DNA of 64,000 bases from Adenanthera pavonina (Eukaryota; Streptophyta; Magnoliopsida; Fabales; Fabaceae), in NCBI GenBank assembly GCA_026686845.1, contig JAIVEN010000024.1, positions 5,815,501 to 5,879,500 of the forward strand, written 5' to 3'. The first letter of the stretch is position 1; the number at the start of each line of letters is the position of its first letter. The notes under the pieces are model-generated. The model was not told the origin of the DNA. It saw only the letters and a program-made list of their open reading frames with translations, and searched no databases. Shown here one piece after another: positions 34,501-46,190 of the stretch. The position numbers and the translations under genes were made by a program.

Positions 34501-36224
34501 TGTTAGGTTTGATAACCTACATAATTAATTTTGATGATGTCAAATAGTGGAGAAAAAGTTTGCATAATATGGTTATGTAATGTTCTTTATATCTTTTATG
34601 TCATGCGCATTGGTAAATGGAAATTGGACTAACTACCTGGACCTCTAAGTGAATATCTTATGTAGACATGTCCAAGAAAAGAAGAATGAGTATTGAAATG
34701 AAGAGATAAAATATTGGCATTATACTCAACTCAAAGACATGAAGCAAAAACACAAAGAAATCATGCTCAAAGAATTGAAGAATGTGAAGACTTCAAATAT
34801 TGGAAACTGAGATGCATCAAGGTAGCATTTGGGCTCAATAGGTATATGTATAATAGGTTAAGATTCTTTATGTGAAACTCAATTATTCAAACTTGCATCT
34901 ATTGGCTCAAGAAGTTTTGAATATCAAAATACATCTAAAACATATTGAAAATACTTATTTCTCAAAACCTTAGTTTGACCTTAATCAGTATTTTTGGAAT
35001 ATCTCTCAAACTATATATGGTTTTGATATGACACTTATTTTATCTGAAAATAAACTCAAATAGCTTTTCAAAAACGGTTATTTCACTCAAAATGGAGTTT
35101 ATATGAAAAAGTCATAATTATTTGAAGTTAAGTAGTGAGATATGAATTTTTAGTTTTGACTTGTTATTACTCTTTTTATCATATCTAACAAATATGTAAA
35201 ATTTCGAAGTGAAACTTGTTTCATTTAAAACTAGAACTTTAGAGCTTTCCAATGATAAATCATTTTCTTGATTTAGACTTATAATGAGGAAGTTATGGTG
35301 TACGTAAGTCTTCTACAAGCTGATGAACGTATTTTGGAAAGCCATTAGATGTATTTTGAGTTGAGCTAAAGCTAGAGCTTCTAGAATATGTTCGAAATAT
35401 GTATTGTACATGGCATATAGACGTATTTTGAAGTCTAAAAGTTGAGAATACTCACTTGACAATTGATATACATCAAATGCTTGCCCAATAGACGTATTTC
35501 GAAGCCCAGAACCATATGATACTCTCTAGAATGGCTTCTTAGTCTTCTAGCCTGCCTCCAATAGTCGTCTATTGCTATGTCAGAATATTTATAATGCCTA
35601 GTAATAGTTTTTATATCAAATGGTTATATTTAATCTGTATATAAATAAGACCTTCCAAACTCATTTTTGAGAGGTTCTAAACGTATTTGAGTTAGAATAT
35701 AATTCATAAACATGAGTTTGATTCTTCAAAGAGAGAAACATAGTTCTTGATCCAATTCTTGTAAAATCTATATTACGTAAGTCCTTAGAGTTTCATTGTA
35801 GAGATCTTCTATTCTTTTCTACATCATTGTAAAGCATGGGTGAAATATCCCTTGAGGAGATTACTCAAGGTGTGTGGTATCTTTGAGGGGATTTTGGTTA
35901 CTCTTGTAAGGGGAGAATGAACTTTTAAGTTTCAGACTCAAGAAGAGTCTTGCATTGTACTATGACTTTACAAGTGTTCAAATCAAACTTATTGAAAATA
36001 GTAAAAAATGTCAAGCGGGTTGCTTAGGGACTTAACATAGGCTATATGGTGAAGTCGAACTAGCATAAATCTTGGTGTTTTGATCTTCTTCTTTACTTCA
36101 AGCTTCATATTTTCACTTTGCTCTATTTGTCTTTATTTTGAGCTTCATTGGGTTGTTCTTCTTAAAAGTAAAAAATTTGTAACACCCAATTCATTTCCCT
36201 TTTAAGTGACCAACCAATCTAACA
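34501..36224 (+). repeat. Element D 3' LTR
   Basis: TGTTAGG...TAACA, homologous to 31088-32819 with many substitutions and small indels. Confidence 0.85.
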
Positions 36225-37117
36225 AACCAAAGGGATGTACTTCTACCTATCTCATGTAGAGATAGTTGTAGTAATTATTTGATACATTTTCTCTCCCTGG
36301 ACATATGCACTATGTTTATTGAATTGTCAAATATAGAGTGAGTGATTCAAGAATGTTTCCATTGATTATTGTAATGATTGAATGTGGATAATGGTAAATA
36401 GTTAAGTTTATTTGGAGGTGCTCTAATTTTAAATGTTTATTTAATTTGAAAAAAATCTTACATTATAGCCGTTATGCTACCAAGATTTTGATAAGATTGC
36501 TAATGAAATAATTAGGTTTGGATCTTATTTAGGATCCAAATTGTTTTCTTCAAATTTGGGTTCATGAATATTATTTTTTTAGTATTTTAATTAAATTATC
36601 CCTAAATCCTTGTTTAAAAACTTAAGGTGTTAATTGTTTACAAACCGTAAATAAACTCATCTCAAACTCTATATAAATATACAAAACTCATTATAGTTGA
36701 AAGTTAAAAAATTAAAAAAAAAAGTGTTGAAAAAATTACTAAATAAATATTTTTGTTTTGGTAAAGAAAAAAAAGTTAATGATTTATTAACTGTTGGGTG
36801 AATAGAAATAAAATCTTGGAAGTAGAGAGAGGGTCTATGTAATGTAACTTTTAATTCAGAGGATGTTTGTATAGGTTTCCAAGATAAAATGGATGTCTCT
36901 ATGATTTAGGCAAAATACATGGGAGATCATAGTATACTTTGAAGAATATTGTATTATAAGCATATTACCATTAAGGTATCATATCTAATTTAATACAGTA
37001 AAAAACAAACCAAAATGGAAATAAATCAAAGCTTTTGTTTGGCATAAATTTATAAATCAGCATCCTTTCATCTCATTCAATGGGTCAAATAAAGCTAAAA
37101 AGATTACATAGTGTAAG
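36225..37117. other. Intergenic, nothing recognised
   Basis: AT-rich continuation of the sequence interrupted by element D. No gene or structured repeat noted. Confidence 0.5.
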
Positions 37118-37249
37118 CAGTGACAGATGCACAGGGGGCGAGCAGGGCGATCCCCCCATGCTTTCACTATGTTTTATGTAATTTGAAATTCCCCCCCCCC
37201 TCCCCCCCCCCCCCCCCCCCCCCAACATGATACTCTAGATCCATTACTG
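37118..37249. mobile_element. hAT-type MITE with long poly-C interior
   Basis: 132 bp. Terminal inverted repeats CAGTGACAGAT and, from the right end read inward, CAGTAATGGAT. A perfect 8-bp target duplication AGTGTAAG (37110-37117 and 37250-37257) is diagnostic of hAT elements. The interior includes a run of C of more than 30 bases broken by one T (about 37191-37223). Confidence 0.85.
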
Positions 37250-37257
37250 AGTGTAAG

Positions 37258-38181
37258 GCTCCTAATGTTAGTCTAAAATCTAAAACTGTGTATTAGGACA
37301 TTAATATATCAATATATATAATATCATGAAATCTATAGTAAGTTAAATTATTTATGAGACATGAACAATGTGACTCATTCTTCCAACTTAGTGGAATACA
37401 TTGGAAAATATGTCTAGTTTCTTATAGTATACTGGCCTTCACATATAAATAGCATACATCACTGGACCACTTAAATATTCAAATGTATCAGTAAGTTGCA
37501 AATATTAAAGGAAACAGGGAAATAGTATGCTATCAATTAGTGAGAGGCCAGAAGGCATAACCACACGTCATAGTTGATGGTATACATTGAAGAAAGATGT
37601 CTCAACACCAAAGGATAATATTTTACAAACCAAGAGCCTTTGATTAGGAAAAAGAAAAACCAATAAGATCATTAATTAACGAACAAAACAATGACGGTTT
37701 TGAGTATGGTTGATCGTGGCTCTGGGAGATAGTTTCTGTCTTGTTGAACCTACTAGTTTGGGTGTGGTTTTGAGTTTTGAAGATGCTGTGCACAGGTGGA
37801 AGACTATAGGTGTTTTTGCTCTGATTGTAATTACTGTGGATAAGGGTATTTCATTTGGTTCTACCCTGTTTACCGATGCTCTGGAGGTTCTTTTGGACTG
37901 TCAGGATGGTTTGTCCTCTTCGGCTTAAAAGGAATTTTTTTGCTGCGATTGGAGATGTAGCTTGGGCATTAAAGGGGTTGGGCTCGATAGAGCAGGTCTT
38001 AGAACTACCACCTCCTTTGCCATTTTTAGGTTTCATGACGGATAGGGAACTGATCTTTACTGGGCTGAGTTGTAGAGCAAGTTTCCTGGTATTTTGGAAC
38101 TTTTGTTGTTTTGTTGGATAGTGGCTGGTTTTGGGATGTTTTTCTGGTTTCTTTTGCGGACTGATGTATGCTCTTTCCACT
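37258..38181. other. Intergenic, no gene supported
   Basis: From about 37690 to 38130 the sequence is less AT-rich than its surroundings and has open stretches of 70-110 codons on both strands, but none resembles a known domain and no start or splice context favours one. It may be a decayed gene or repeat. Confidence 0.3.
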
Positions 38182-38190
38182 TTTTTAATA

Positions 38191-38844
38191 GGGGAAATGA
38201 TACTAGAGAATCAAAACTTTCAATTAATCCCATTTTAGGACTAAAAAATTCAAAAATACCAGAAAATGACCGTGATCTCAAATTAACCAAAATTCTAAAT
38301 AGGAAATGACCTCAATGTCCTTGTTAAAATGTTTTACACTTAATATTTGCTTTTTACTACTCTTCTTCTGAAATTTAACACTGAACTTCCCCGATTTTAC
38401 ATTGGACATAATAAAGAATTCAACTCTCAGAATTTTACACTTATCTTCTACATTTTACTACTCATATTCCACGATTTGACACTGAAAATCCCCGATTTTA
38501 CACTGGATAAGTCTCAGAATTTTATACTCAACTTCCATTTTTTACTACTCAATATCTGCTTTTTACTACTCTTTTTCATAACTTTGACACTAAACTTCAT
38601 CAATTTTACATTCATATTCCATGATGTGTTCAGTGTAAAATTGGGGATATTCAGTATCAAATTTATGAAAAAGAATAGTAAAAAGCAGGTGTTGAGTGTA
38701 AAACATTTTTTCAAGGGTATTTGGGTCATTTTATATTTATATTTTTAATTAATTTGAAACCACGGTCCTTTTCTAGTATTTTCGAATTTTTCGGTCCTCA
38801 AATAGAATTAATTGAAAATTTTGATCTTCAAGTGTCATTTCCCC
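38191..38844. mobile_element. Mutator-like MITE with long inverted repeats
   Basis: 654 bp. The left end (GGGGAAATGATACTAGAGAA...) and the right end read inward (GGGGAAATGACACTTGAAGA...) match imperfectly for well over 200 bp, so nearly the whole element can fold on itself. A perfect 9-bp target duplication TTTTTAATA (38182-38190 and 38845-38853) is characteristic of Mutator-like elements. The interior repeats phrases such as TTTTACTACTC and CCCCGATTTTACACTG. No coding: open frames at both ends are mirror images of the inverted repeats. Confidence 0.88.
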
Positions 38845-38917
38845 TTTTTAATAATACTGTTTTTTCCTGGTCCAAAAAAAAAAACACACAACAAAACATT
38901 GAAGCCAGGAAGAGTCA

Positions 38918-38939
38918 TTATTATTATTATTATTATTAT
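38918..38939. repeat. (ATT)n microsatellite
   Basis: About seven copies of ATT. Confidence 0.9.
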
Positions 38940-39039
38940 GAAAGAATGTGAAGAACTTATAGTCAAAACTCAATCAACTTACAATCAATATAAAGAGGCA
39001 TTCCCCTTGTATAACTCAAAAAACATTAAAACCCAAACA

Positions 39040-39790
39040 TGTAGCTTTCGTATGCCTATTTCTATCTATTAACAGATGTTTCCATCTTACCTTGAGCTCA
39101 TTAATCACACTAAAACATGCACTATCACAATTGGGATTTTCACGTTTAAAGACAACATCATTCATGGCTTTCATATCACATATATAGCAGCACAGAGCTT
39201 AGCCACTCTCAACTTGAAAATAGGACAAGTCTTTTGTCTGAACTGTATAAACACATGCTGCCATGTCATAAAGCATTGAGACCCAATATCAAAATCCACC
39301 CATTGCATCAAATATCTTTAGAACCCAGATGGAAATTTGCTTTCAGAGAAAATATAGTCTTTAGTTTCAGGATGACTATGGTAAAGCAAACTGATCATTT
39401 TGCAGTATCTTCGTTCTGACGAATATATCTTTAGTAGGTAATCTACCATGAAAAGCAAGCCATGCGATAAAAGATATTCTAGGAAGTATGTATCCATTCC
39501 AAACAATACAACTAGGAGGAGAAACATAATGAAACCTTCCTAATATCAGATTCAAGAAATTTAGCTACAAACTCATCTGTAATTTTCAAAAGATTCAACC
39601 ACCACCAAGAATCAGTAGATTTGAAAGTTACCTGCCATATTGAATGTCTTTTCAACTGATACTCCTTCAACCATAGGCACCAAGCAGAACAAGAGGAATC
39701 TGCCGCACAGTCAAGCAACAATTTACATAAAGCAGCCTTATTCCAAGATATTAGCTCCTTAAAACTAAAACCTTCACGCTCTTTTAACTG
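39040..39790 (-). pseudogene. Fragment of a non-LTR (LINE-type) reverse transcriptase, C-terminal zinc-binding region
   Basis: Minus strand from about 39787: KEREGFSFKELISWNKAALC then KLLLDCA, followed by AWCLWLKEYQLKRHSIWQV. Plant LINE ORF2 proteins have an equivalent block after the RT domain (GLG..SL..WNKALL...LW..WI...YL.....IW). After a frame change, MDTYFLEYLLSHGLLFMVDY LLKIY and SHPETKDYIFSESKFPSGF correspond to the zinc-binding RT-associated domain (WLA..GRL.TKD, and E...HIF..C). The expected cysteines are mostly lost and there are several breaks. No RT or endonuclease domain is adjacent, so it is a truncated scrap. Confidence 0.6.
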
Positions 39791-40372
39791 GTGGATGACA
39801 TTCCCGGCTATAGGACATTTTTAACTCCCCCCAAGCATGGGAAACTCCTACATAATGATTGAACTCTATGCAGCACTTCTTGTGGAAGGGGGAAAAGGAA
39901 AAATTTGCTCCAAAACTTTTATATGCTTAATAACATAGCCAAAAAAATCAGTTAATTATGAATATTTGTACTTTCACTCAATTTATTACTTGTAAATTAT
40001 TTTGATTTAGTATATGCTATGAAGATTTGAGGATTTTCAGTTTTTACTACAAAGAATTGAGGTTGGCAACGACAGTCAACTTCACAAACATACCAGTGTT
40101 AAGCACAAACAACTCAAGCTTCCCATTTTCTCTCTTACAGCAAGAGGTATAGAAAAAAAATACATCCAGTTAAATGACTGAGTTCAATGATTGTATAAAC
40201 AAAGCAGCGATCCAATTAAATGTCACCAATAACACCTTTATCAAATTTCAACCAAACTCACAAAAGGACAGCATCCAAAGGGTATGGCTGCAACATTCAT
40301 CCAGGTCAAGAGTGTTATAGATTGGGGTTGGAGGAGGTGCAGCAATATAAAAAACAAAGTGTTGAACAAATA
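39791..40372. other. Intergenic, nothing recognised
   Basis: AT-rich, no gene or structured repeat seen. Confidence 0.45.
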
Positions 40373-40373
40373 G

Positions 40374-40553
40374 TAGCTGGGTTGAGTGGTAAGGGACTCA
40401 ACAACATTCCTTAAACAAGGTCTAAAGTTTGAACCCTATGGACAAAGAAAATGATGTTGAAAGAGCTTCCCTCCAATTAGACCTAACCTAACTTGAATCC
40501 AGATTAGTGGATAGTATTGGATACCAAATAGTTTATTAAAAAGAAAAAAAAAA
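40374..40553 (+). mobile_element. tRNA-derived SINE
   Basis: A box A-like sequence (TAGCTGGGTTGAGTGGTAAG, 40374-40393) and box B-like sequence (GTTTGAACCCT, 40428-40438) about 35 bp apart form an internal RNA polymerase III promoter. A non-tRNA body follows and it ends in an A-rich tail (40538-40553). Size of about 180 bp fits plant SINEs. Target duplication not resolved. A related 3' fragment lies at 46070-46190. Confidence 0.65.
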
Positions 40554-40902
40554 CAGAGCTGAATACTGCATTCATTTAGATATTCAGAACTAAGCACCTG
40601 ATAGATGAGTTCATTACACATTTAATTGGAAACTTCGAGCCTATTCAAATGGTAAGACAATCAAGGTTACAATATGACCACAATAAAAGTCAATATAATT
40701 GAGATTTCACTTAATCCCCTCGAATGTAATGATCTAGACTGATGAGGTTCTACCTACATCTGTCTAAGCAATAGAGTAATAAAGACTTGCTAACGGTACA
40801 TCTGACTTCTAGATAGTGGCCCCCTGCATTAAGTGCCCTGTGTATACAAAATGTGATGCTTAAATCTGCATGCACCTTCTATAGCAAAGCTAAGGCAAAA
40901 AT

Positions 40903-41003
40903 CTATTTTGCATAAGGGTGACAACAACTACTGCCACGGTAACTTCCTCTGCTACCATACAGTGTAGCCAGCCCACCATAGCCAGCACCAAGGCTATATA
41001 TCC
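40903..41003 (-). pseudogene. Possible terminal exon of a Gly/Tyr-rich protein
   Basis: On the minus strand a TTGTAG acceptor precedes GIYSLGAGYGGLATLYGSRG then SYRGSSCCHPYAK and a TAG at 40903-40905. Gly/Tyr/Ser-rich tails are common in plant RNA-binding proteins, but 33 codons are too few to assign a family and no upstream exon was found. Confidence 0.25.
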
Positions 41004-41009
41004 CTACAA

Positions 41010-42399
41010 GACACATTTGATGAGAATGAAACATCTCACAATTCTCAATATTAGTTCAATTTTCATTATAAAAACTCTCGGTTAGTATTGAGAAGGAAAG
41101 AAATGAATTTCTTTTTCTAATATCAATCATATTTTTTCATAATTAATTCTGTATCTTTATTATTTATTTATTTATTATTTCTAAAATAAAAATATCAATA
41201 TCATTTTCTATCTTTAAAACTATTTTTTATTTTATTTCTTTTCATCACTATACCAGTCAAATTAGATAAAGGAAATTGTATATGAAATTTTATAAACTAG
41301 CTAATTACCTGTGCGTTAATGCATAGGGATTTGATAAATATTTTTGATAAAGTAATTATTTAACAAGTAATTCAAAATGAATATTAAAAAAATACAATAA
41401 AAAAACTCCCATTGAGACAATAAGAAATGAAACATCTGCTTCACTAAGTAAATTATATAACAGTGGCATCATATATATGTATATATATATACATCAGTGC
41501 ACTAGCAACATGTCTATGAAACTTAATCAAAAACATAATTCAAATAAACAATAACAAACTACATTGACCCAACTAATTATTGTGACAATGATAAAAGAAA
41601 GCTACAATATCAAACATATGCCCAATCAAATATTATAAAATCAATAAAATAGATTTAATTGAAGAGGATGGAACTTCATTGTGACAAATAGTGCAGAAAA
41701 TATTTTCAATGTGAATAGAACTCTAAATATGGAATGTGCAATTTTTGAATACCTCTACAGCAAACAATTTGGTTTTTCTCCTTTCACTTGCAGTGTGTTT
41801 GTTGAATGTTCACATCACTCGAGAAGGGTCATCATTTTGATTGGAATAATTATACTGTAGGCTGTAATTTTCAGAATGTTGTCCAAGAAGTGAGTTCTGA
41901 CAGGGTATTTACAGCCTCTAAATTAAGAGCAAAACAGAAAGAAAGGGAGAGGGAAGTTTGATGAAGTAAGAAATCAGTTATACTTTTGCAGCAATTGAAT
42001 TATAACCAAACAAAGAGACTCTAATACGTATTGCTTAATCAATGTTTTTGAATAATCCAAATTATTTAGCTGAAGTAAGCAAAAAGGAAAAAGATATAAA
42101 CAAAGCACACCCAAGATGAACCAAACACAAACTCTGTTTTATCAATTCAGGTCCATAGACGGAAAAATAAGAGCAAAGTCAGCATTATGAACAATAAGAA
42201 ACCGATAAAGTCATACATACCCGATGCTAAATATATTAAACAAAAAGAACTTTTTCCCAAGATCATGCACAAAGTCAATAATACCGGATGTAACATACAA
42301 AGCACATGATCACTTGCCAATGTAAAAAGAATCTAAAACTGCTATATAGCATATTGTCAAGCTTTGGAACCTATAACGTGTATCAAGGATCTTAAGTAA
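41010..42399. other. Intergenic, nothing recognised
   Basis: AT-rich. A short (TATA/GTATA) stretch at about 41466-41493 is palindromic. No gene supported. Confidence 0.45.
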
Positions 42400-42401
42400 T
42401 A

Positions 42402-42690
42402 CTCCCTTTTAGTCCATAATATAAGTCATATTTCAGAAATTTCACACATATCAAAGAAAGAAGTTAAAAGTTGATTAACTTATTAAATTTGTAAAAAATT
42501 TACACTCCTTGCCACTATTGTCCCTATTAAATGCATTAAATTCTAACATAGCATTAATTAGAATAGAAATTGAAGACAAGGGCAAAAGAGGAAAAAAGTC
42601 ATTAATGTATCAAACAATATCCAAACATGACTTATATTTTGGATCAAAATAATTTTTTGAAACATGACTTGTATTATGGACTGGAGGGAG
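42402..42690. mobile_element. Stowaway-type (Tc1/mariner) MITE
   Basis: 289 bp. The left end CTCCCTTTTAGTCCATAATA and the right end read inward CTCCCTCCAGTCCATAATAC form the terminal inverted repeat, which starts with the Stowaway CTCCC. It is flanked by TA on both sides (42400-42401 and 42691-42692). No coding. Confidence 0.9.
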
Positions 42691-43324
42691 TAGGAAGCAT
42701 GAATAAGATCTTAAGTCAATGAATAGCAAGACATGGATTGGATCTTAAGTAATAAGAAGCAAACATACATTATTTTTAAATAATGTTTTCCTCAACGTTC
42801 TTGAAGGACATATACAATGGCTTGATGCAGAATGAGTCAATAATCTCAGAATTCTAGATAGTCATAAGTTGCAAATGTTTGACACTTTTGAAGTCAAATA
42901 TCAAAGAATCTTATATATAATTAGGAAGCACCTTAGATTTTGATTCGTTCCTAATCTGCCTGTTTCCTTTTGTACATATGTTTCTGAGTTAATTTATCTG
43001 CCACTTCCATTAAAAAAAAAGTAAAATGGAGTGCATTATCCATTGTCGATTTCATTTATTAGGCTCATTGGAGGTGAGTCTATTTTTTTTTTCATTCATT
43101 TTTTTATTAATGAAATTTATCTTTTCTTATGATTTTAAGATTCTTTTTTAATTTAATATATTTTAAAATTAAATAAAATATCCCTATATCTGTGCGTGTA
43201 TCCACCCATGATGGAGAAAAATCTACTTTTTTAATATGGGAGAAAAATATACATTGTGCTTGGTATCCTGGAATGTAAAAAACGTGTGTTTGGTACGTAG
43301 TAAAGCAACTCCTTTTACCCTTCA

Positions 43325-43672
43325 GTTTTGTTTGGTTTGACTAAGGGGATTTGAAGAATTTTAATAAAGGGAATTGAAAGAAAAGTTATTTGAGAGGCTT
43401 TAAAATTTTTTTATTTGATGGGATTGGAGGGGAGATGATTGGATAGATTTTAATGAAACCTTATTTGATTTAGGAAAGAATTGGAGAGAATTGGAGGGAT
43501 TGAATAATAAATACTCTCTCTTCTACAAAAACCCCAATTTGAGGGAAATTTATAAAAGGGGATTGGAAGGGATTAAATTTCCTCTAATCCCGTCCAATTT
43601 TTTCAGCCAAGGGAAGAAAATTTAATCCCTTCAATTTCTTTTCCTTCCCTTAAAAAACCCTAAACCAAACAC
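43325..43672. mobile_element. Probable MITE with TTTGGTTT ends
   Basis: The left GTTTGGTTTGACTAAGGGGA and the right CTAAACCAAAC form imperfect inverted ends, and the interior is rich in matched AGGGATTGGA/TCCAATCCC-like sequence that could fold. No clear target duplication, so the superfamily is open. Confidence 0.45.
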
Positions 43673-43823
43673 ACTTTCCTTTTCTTCTTATACGAGGGTT
43701 GAGCATTCCATCATTGGGGATATGGAATGATAATATAGACCAAGGGATAAACAATGCAAAGTCTGATTTGCTTCTATTGGTTCAGAGCACACAACAAAAA
43801 TCACATCCTTACGTCCTTACCAG

Positions 43824-44514
43824 TAGAGCCGGTAAAATGGGCCGAAGCCCGCGGGCCGGCCCGCTTAGCCCGCCAAAAATGGCGGGGCGGGCTGAAAAAA
43901 TTGAGATACTTTATAATGGGGGTCAAAAACTTGGCCCGCCCCACCAGCCCGCCACTTTAAGCGGGCCAGCCCGCCTAGCCCGCAAGTTGGCCCGCTTTTT
44001 TTTTTTAAATATTTTTATATATTTTTTTACTCTATATAATTATATCTAAAAAAAATAAAAACTAAAAAAAGGGTTTAAGCATCATTTTTTTCCTCAATCT
44101 TTCTTATATTTTAATTTTAGTTGTGTTTTATTTTATTGAACTAAATGTTACTTGTGGTATTACCATATTAATGTATTAATATATTATGTTTTAAGACTTT
44201 ATGTATCAAACCAATAAAAGATTTCATGAATATAGTTATTTTATTCATGATAGTGAATAAGAAATTAATAATTTAACTAAGTAGGGGGAAAAAAGGAGCT
44301 AGCTAAATAAAAAGAGTAAAAAAAATAGGAGAAATTTTATGATTTAACAAAAAAGTATAAAAAAATAGAAAAAAAAACGGGCTAGCCCGTTTAGCCCGCC
44401 AGCCCCCTGGCGGGGCGAGCTGGGGATTTCCAGGCCCGCCTCATGCGGGCCTCAGCCCGCCCCGCCCCACCCAAAAGACGGGCCTATGGCGGGCCGGCCC
44501 GTTTACCACCTCTA
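43824..44514. mobile_element. hAT-type non-autonomous transposon with GC-rich ends
   Basis: 691 bp. The left end TAGAGCCGGTAAAATGGGCC and the right end read inward TAGAGGTGGTAAACGGGCCG are imperfect inverted repeats. A perfect 8-bp duplication CTTACCAG (43816-43823 and 44515-44522) fits hAT. The terminal 100 bp at each end are full of GGCCCGC/GCGGGCC repeats and very GC-rich, while the middle is AT-rich. No coding. Confidence 0.88.
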
Positions 44515-44522
44515 CTTACCAG

Positions 44523-45599
44523 TTACTTCCTCTTTCATTTAAATCGACGCCCTTCACCAGCCTTCAACCTCCTCACCGTCGCTCGATGGGTCTTGCTGCA
44601 GATCTGGTCATACATCGTGCAATGGAGCTTCAGTAGAAGCTGATCAGAAAAGCCGTAACAAGACATGCTAACATTTGAGTAGCTTCCCGTTTTTTTTAAA
44701 TTGGATTTAAGGATTGGATAAAACCACCTACATGACTGGGAATCCTGCAGCTTCTTGTCTTTGAAATACAATGAATTTTATAATGCCCCAAAACACCATC
44801 AAATGCATCAAGTAATATAGCACATGTTAGAGATAGTTTGAAAAACTTGAGTTTCATATTAAATGGGAGTAAGACTTATAAAGTGTATATAAAAGAGAGA
44901 AAACAAAACATGCTAAAAAATAATTATGTAGGAAAAAAAGATTAAGTAGATTTAAATATTATTTATTTAATATTTAAAGCACTCAGTACATGACATGTTG
45001 TGATCGTTGGAGTGATCTAATAGTGGAGATTTGATCTGATATAAATTTGAGATTATTATATTTAATTAATCATTTTTTTAAAAATAGAATTTGAAATAAC
45101 AATGTTCTGAAACGGCACATTCTGAAATAGCACGTTATTTGATATTTTGTTTCAATTTGATAACAACGTTTCAATTACAACGTTCAAAAACGAATTGGTT
45201 CATCAATAACGTTTCACTTTTCTGTTTTTCACTATTATAAAAGGGTCAGACCAGAGACTGAAAGGATCACTCACGTTCTCTCTTCTTGCTTACATTCTCT
45301 CTGTTTCATTTTGTATTTCAAGATATCTGAAGTTGCTGTCAAATATTTTTTGTGCTTAGAATAACTTCTAGGGGTGATTTGTCGAATCCCTACAGTAAAC
45401 ATAATAGGGGCGAATAACACTTTAAGGACAGTGTATTATCATACATTTCTGAGAACCGATTATTTTCATATACTGTTTCTAACAGGACATTGAACAGAAA
45501 TGAAGGGGAAGATGCATATGATAGAGTGAGGGAGATGGTGCAGAACTGCTCACTGTGGGAAGCTTTTCATTTTTCGTAATAAAATTAAAATTATATTTT
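44523..45599. other. Intergenic, no gene; possible LTR scrap
   Basis: Around 45235-45300 an AT-rich part with a TATAAAAGG box is followed by pyrimidine-rich sequence, which could be part of an LTR, but neither end nor partner was found. Confidence 0.3.
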
Positions 45600-46015
45600 T
45601 AAAAAAAGTGAAAATCACCAAAAAATCCTAAAATACAAAAATAATTATTAAAAAGTCCTAAAACCCTAATGAGTCTCAAATCCCATTGATGTAAAATTTT
45701 AAAAAATGAGTATAAAAAACTTTATTGTTGTGTATAAAATAGTAAAGTATGAATATAAAACATTGGAATATCATTTTATATTCAACAACAAAGTTTTTTA
45801 TACTCGTTTTCCAGGATTTTAAACCAGTGGGACTTGTGTATAGTTTAATATTGAAGTACAATTTTATATTCAACAATTAAGTTTTTTATACTCGTTTTCC
45901 AAAATTTTATATGGATTTTACACTAATAGAACTTAGGTGTAAGTTTTTAAGATTTTAAAATTTTTTAATAATTATTTTCTTATTTTCGGATTTTTTTGTG
46001 ATTTTCTTTTTTATC
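45600..46015. mobile_element. Long-inverted-repeat MITE
   Basis: About 415 bp. The left arm (AAAAAAAGTGAAAATCACCA ... GAGTATAAAAAACTT) is repeated inverted at the right (AAGTTTTTTATACTCGTTTT ... TGTGATTTTCTTTTTTATC), with arms of about 130-150 bp. A second internal copy of the AGTTTTTTATACTCGTTTTC phrase lies at about 45792 and 45881. No target duplication resolved because the flanks are homopolymer-rich. Confidence 0.6.
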
Positions 46016-46069
46016 ATCACCTTCCCTATAAATACACTCAAGAAGTTTTTTGTTTTCCCTCTTCTTTTA

Positions 46070-46190
46070 TCCCTATTTAAAATTAGAAATTGAATTGAAA
46101 AGAATGATAGACATTCTCTCATTTGAGGCTCGACCTAACTTAAAACCATATTAGTTAGTAATACTGAAAATCAACTTATTTGTTAAGAAA
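46070..46190 (+). repeat. 3' fragment of the SINE seen at 40374
   Basis: GACCTAACTTAAAACCATAT and the following phrase resemble the 3' half of the SINE at 40480-40545 (GACCTAACCTAACTTGAATC...). Box A and B are missing. Confidence 0.4.

Larger units (their letters stand above)
31088..36224 (+). mobile_element. Element D: gag-only (pol-less) LTR retrotransposon
   Basis: Two homologous LTRs (31088-32819 and 34501-36224) with TGTTA...TAACA ends flank only about 1.7 kb. A primer site and a polypurine tract lie in the right places for the plus strand. The interior codes only for a decayed Gag and there is no protease, integrase or RT. Flanking pentamers AACCG (31083-31087) and AACCA (36225-36229) are a target duplication with one mismatch. 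The LTRs differ visibly throughout, so this insertion is older than copy A. Gag features (coiled-coil tail after the acidic region) point to the Sirevirus lineage, so mobilisation by a full Sirevirus is plausible. Confidence 0.88.

Noticed and set aside
37710..38121. Overlapping open frames of 72-109 codons on both strands
   Set aside because: No domain, start context or splice sites favour any of them; likely chance in a less AT-rich patch.
38057..38951. Open frames with a shared LRSRSFSGIFEFF-like phrase at both ends of the Mutator-like MITE
   Set aside because: They are mirror images created by the terminal inverted repeats, not paralogous genes.
44535..44771. Minus-strand frame of 78 codons beside the GC-rich hAT element
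   Set aside because: No domain, no start or splice context, and low-complexity charge pattern; treated as chance.
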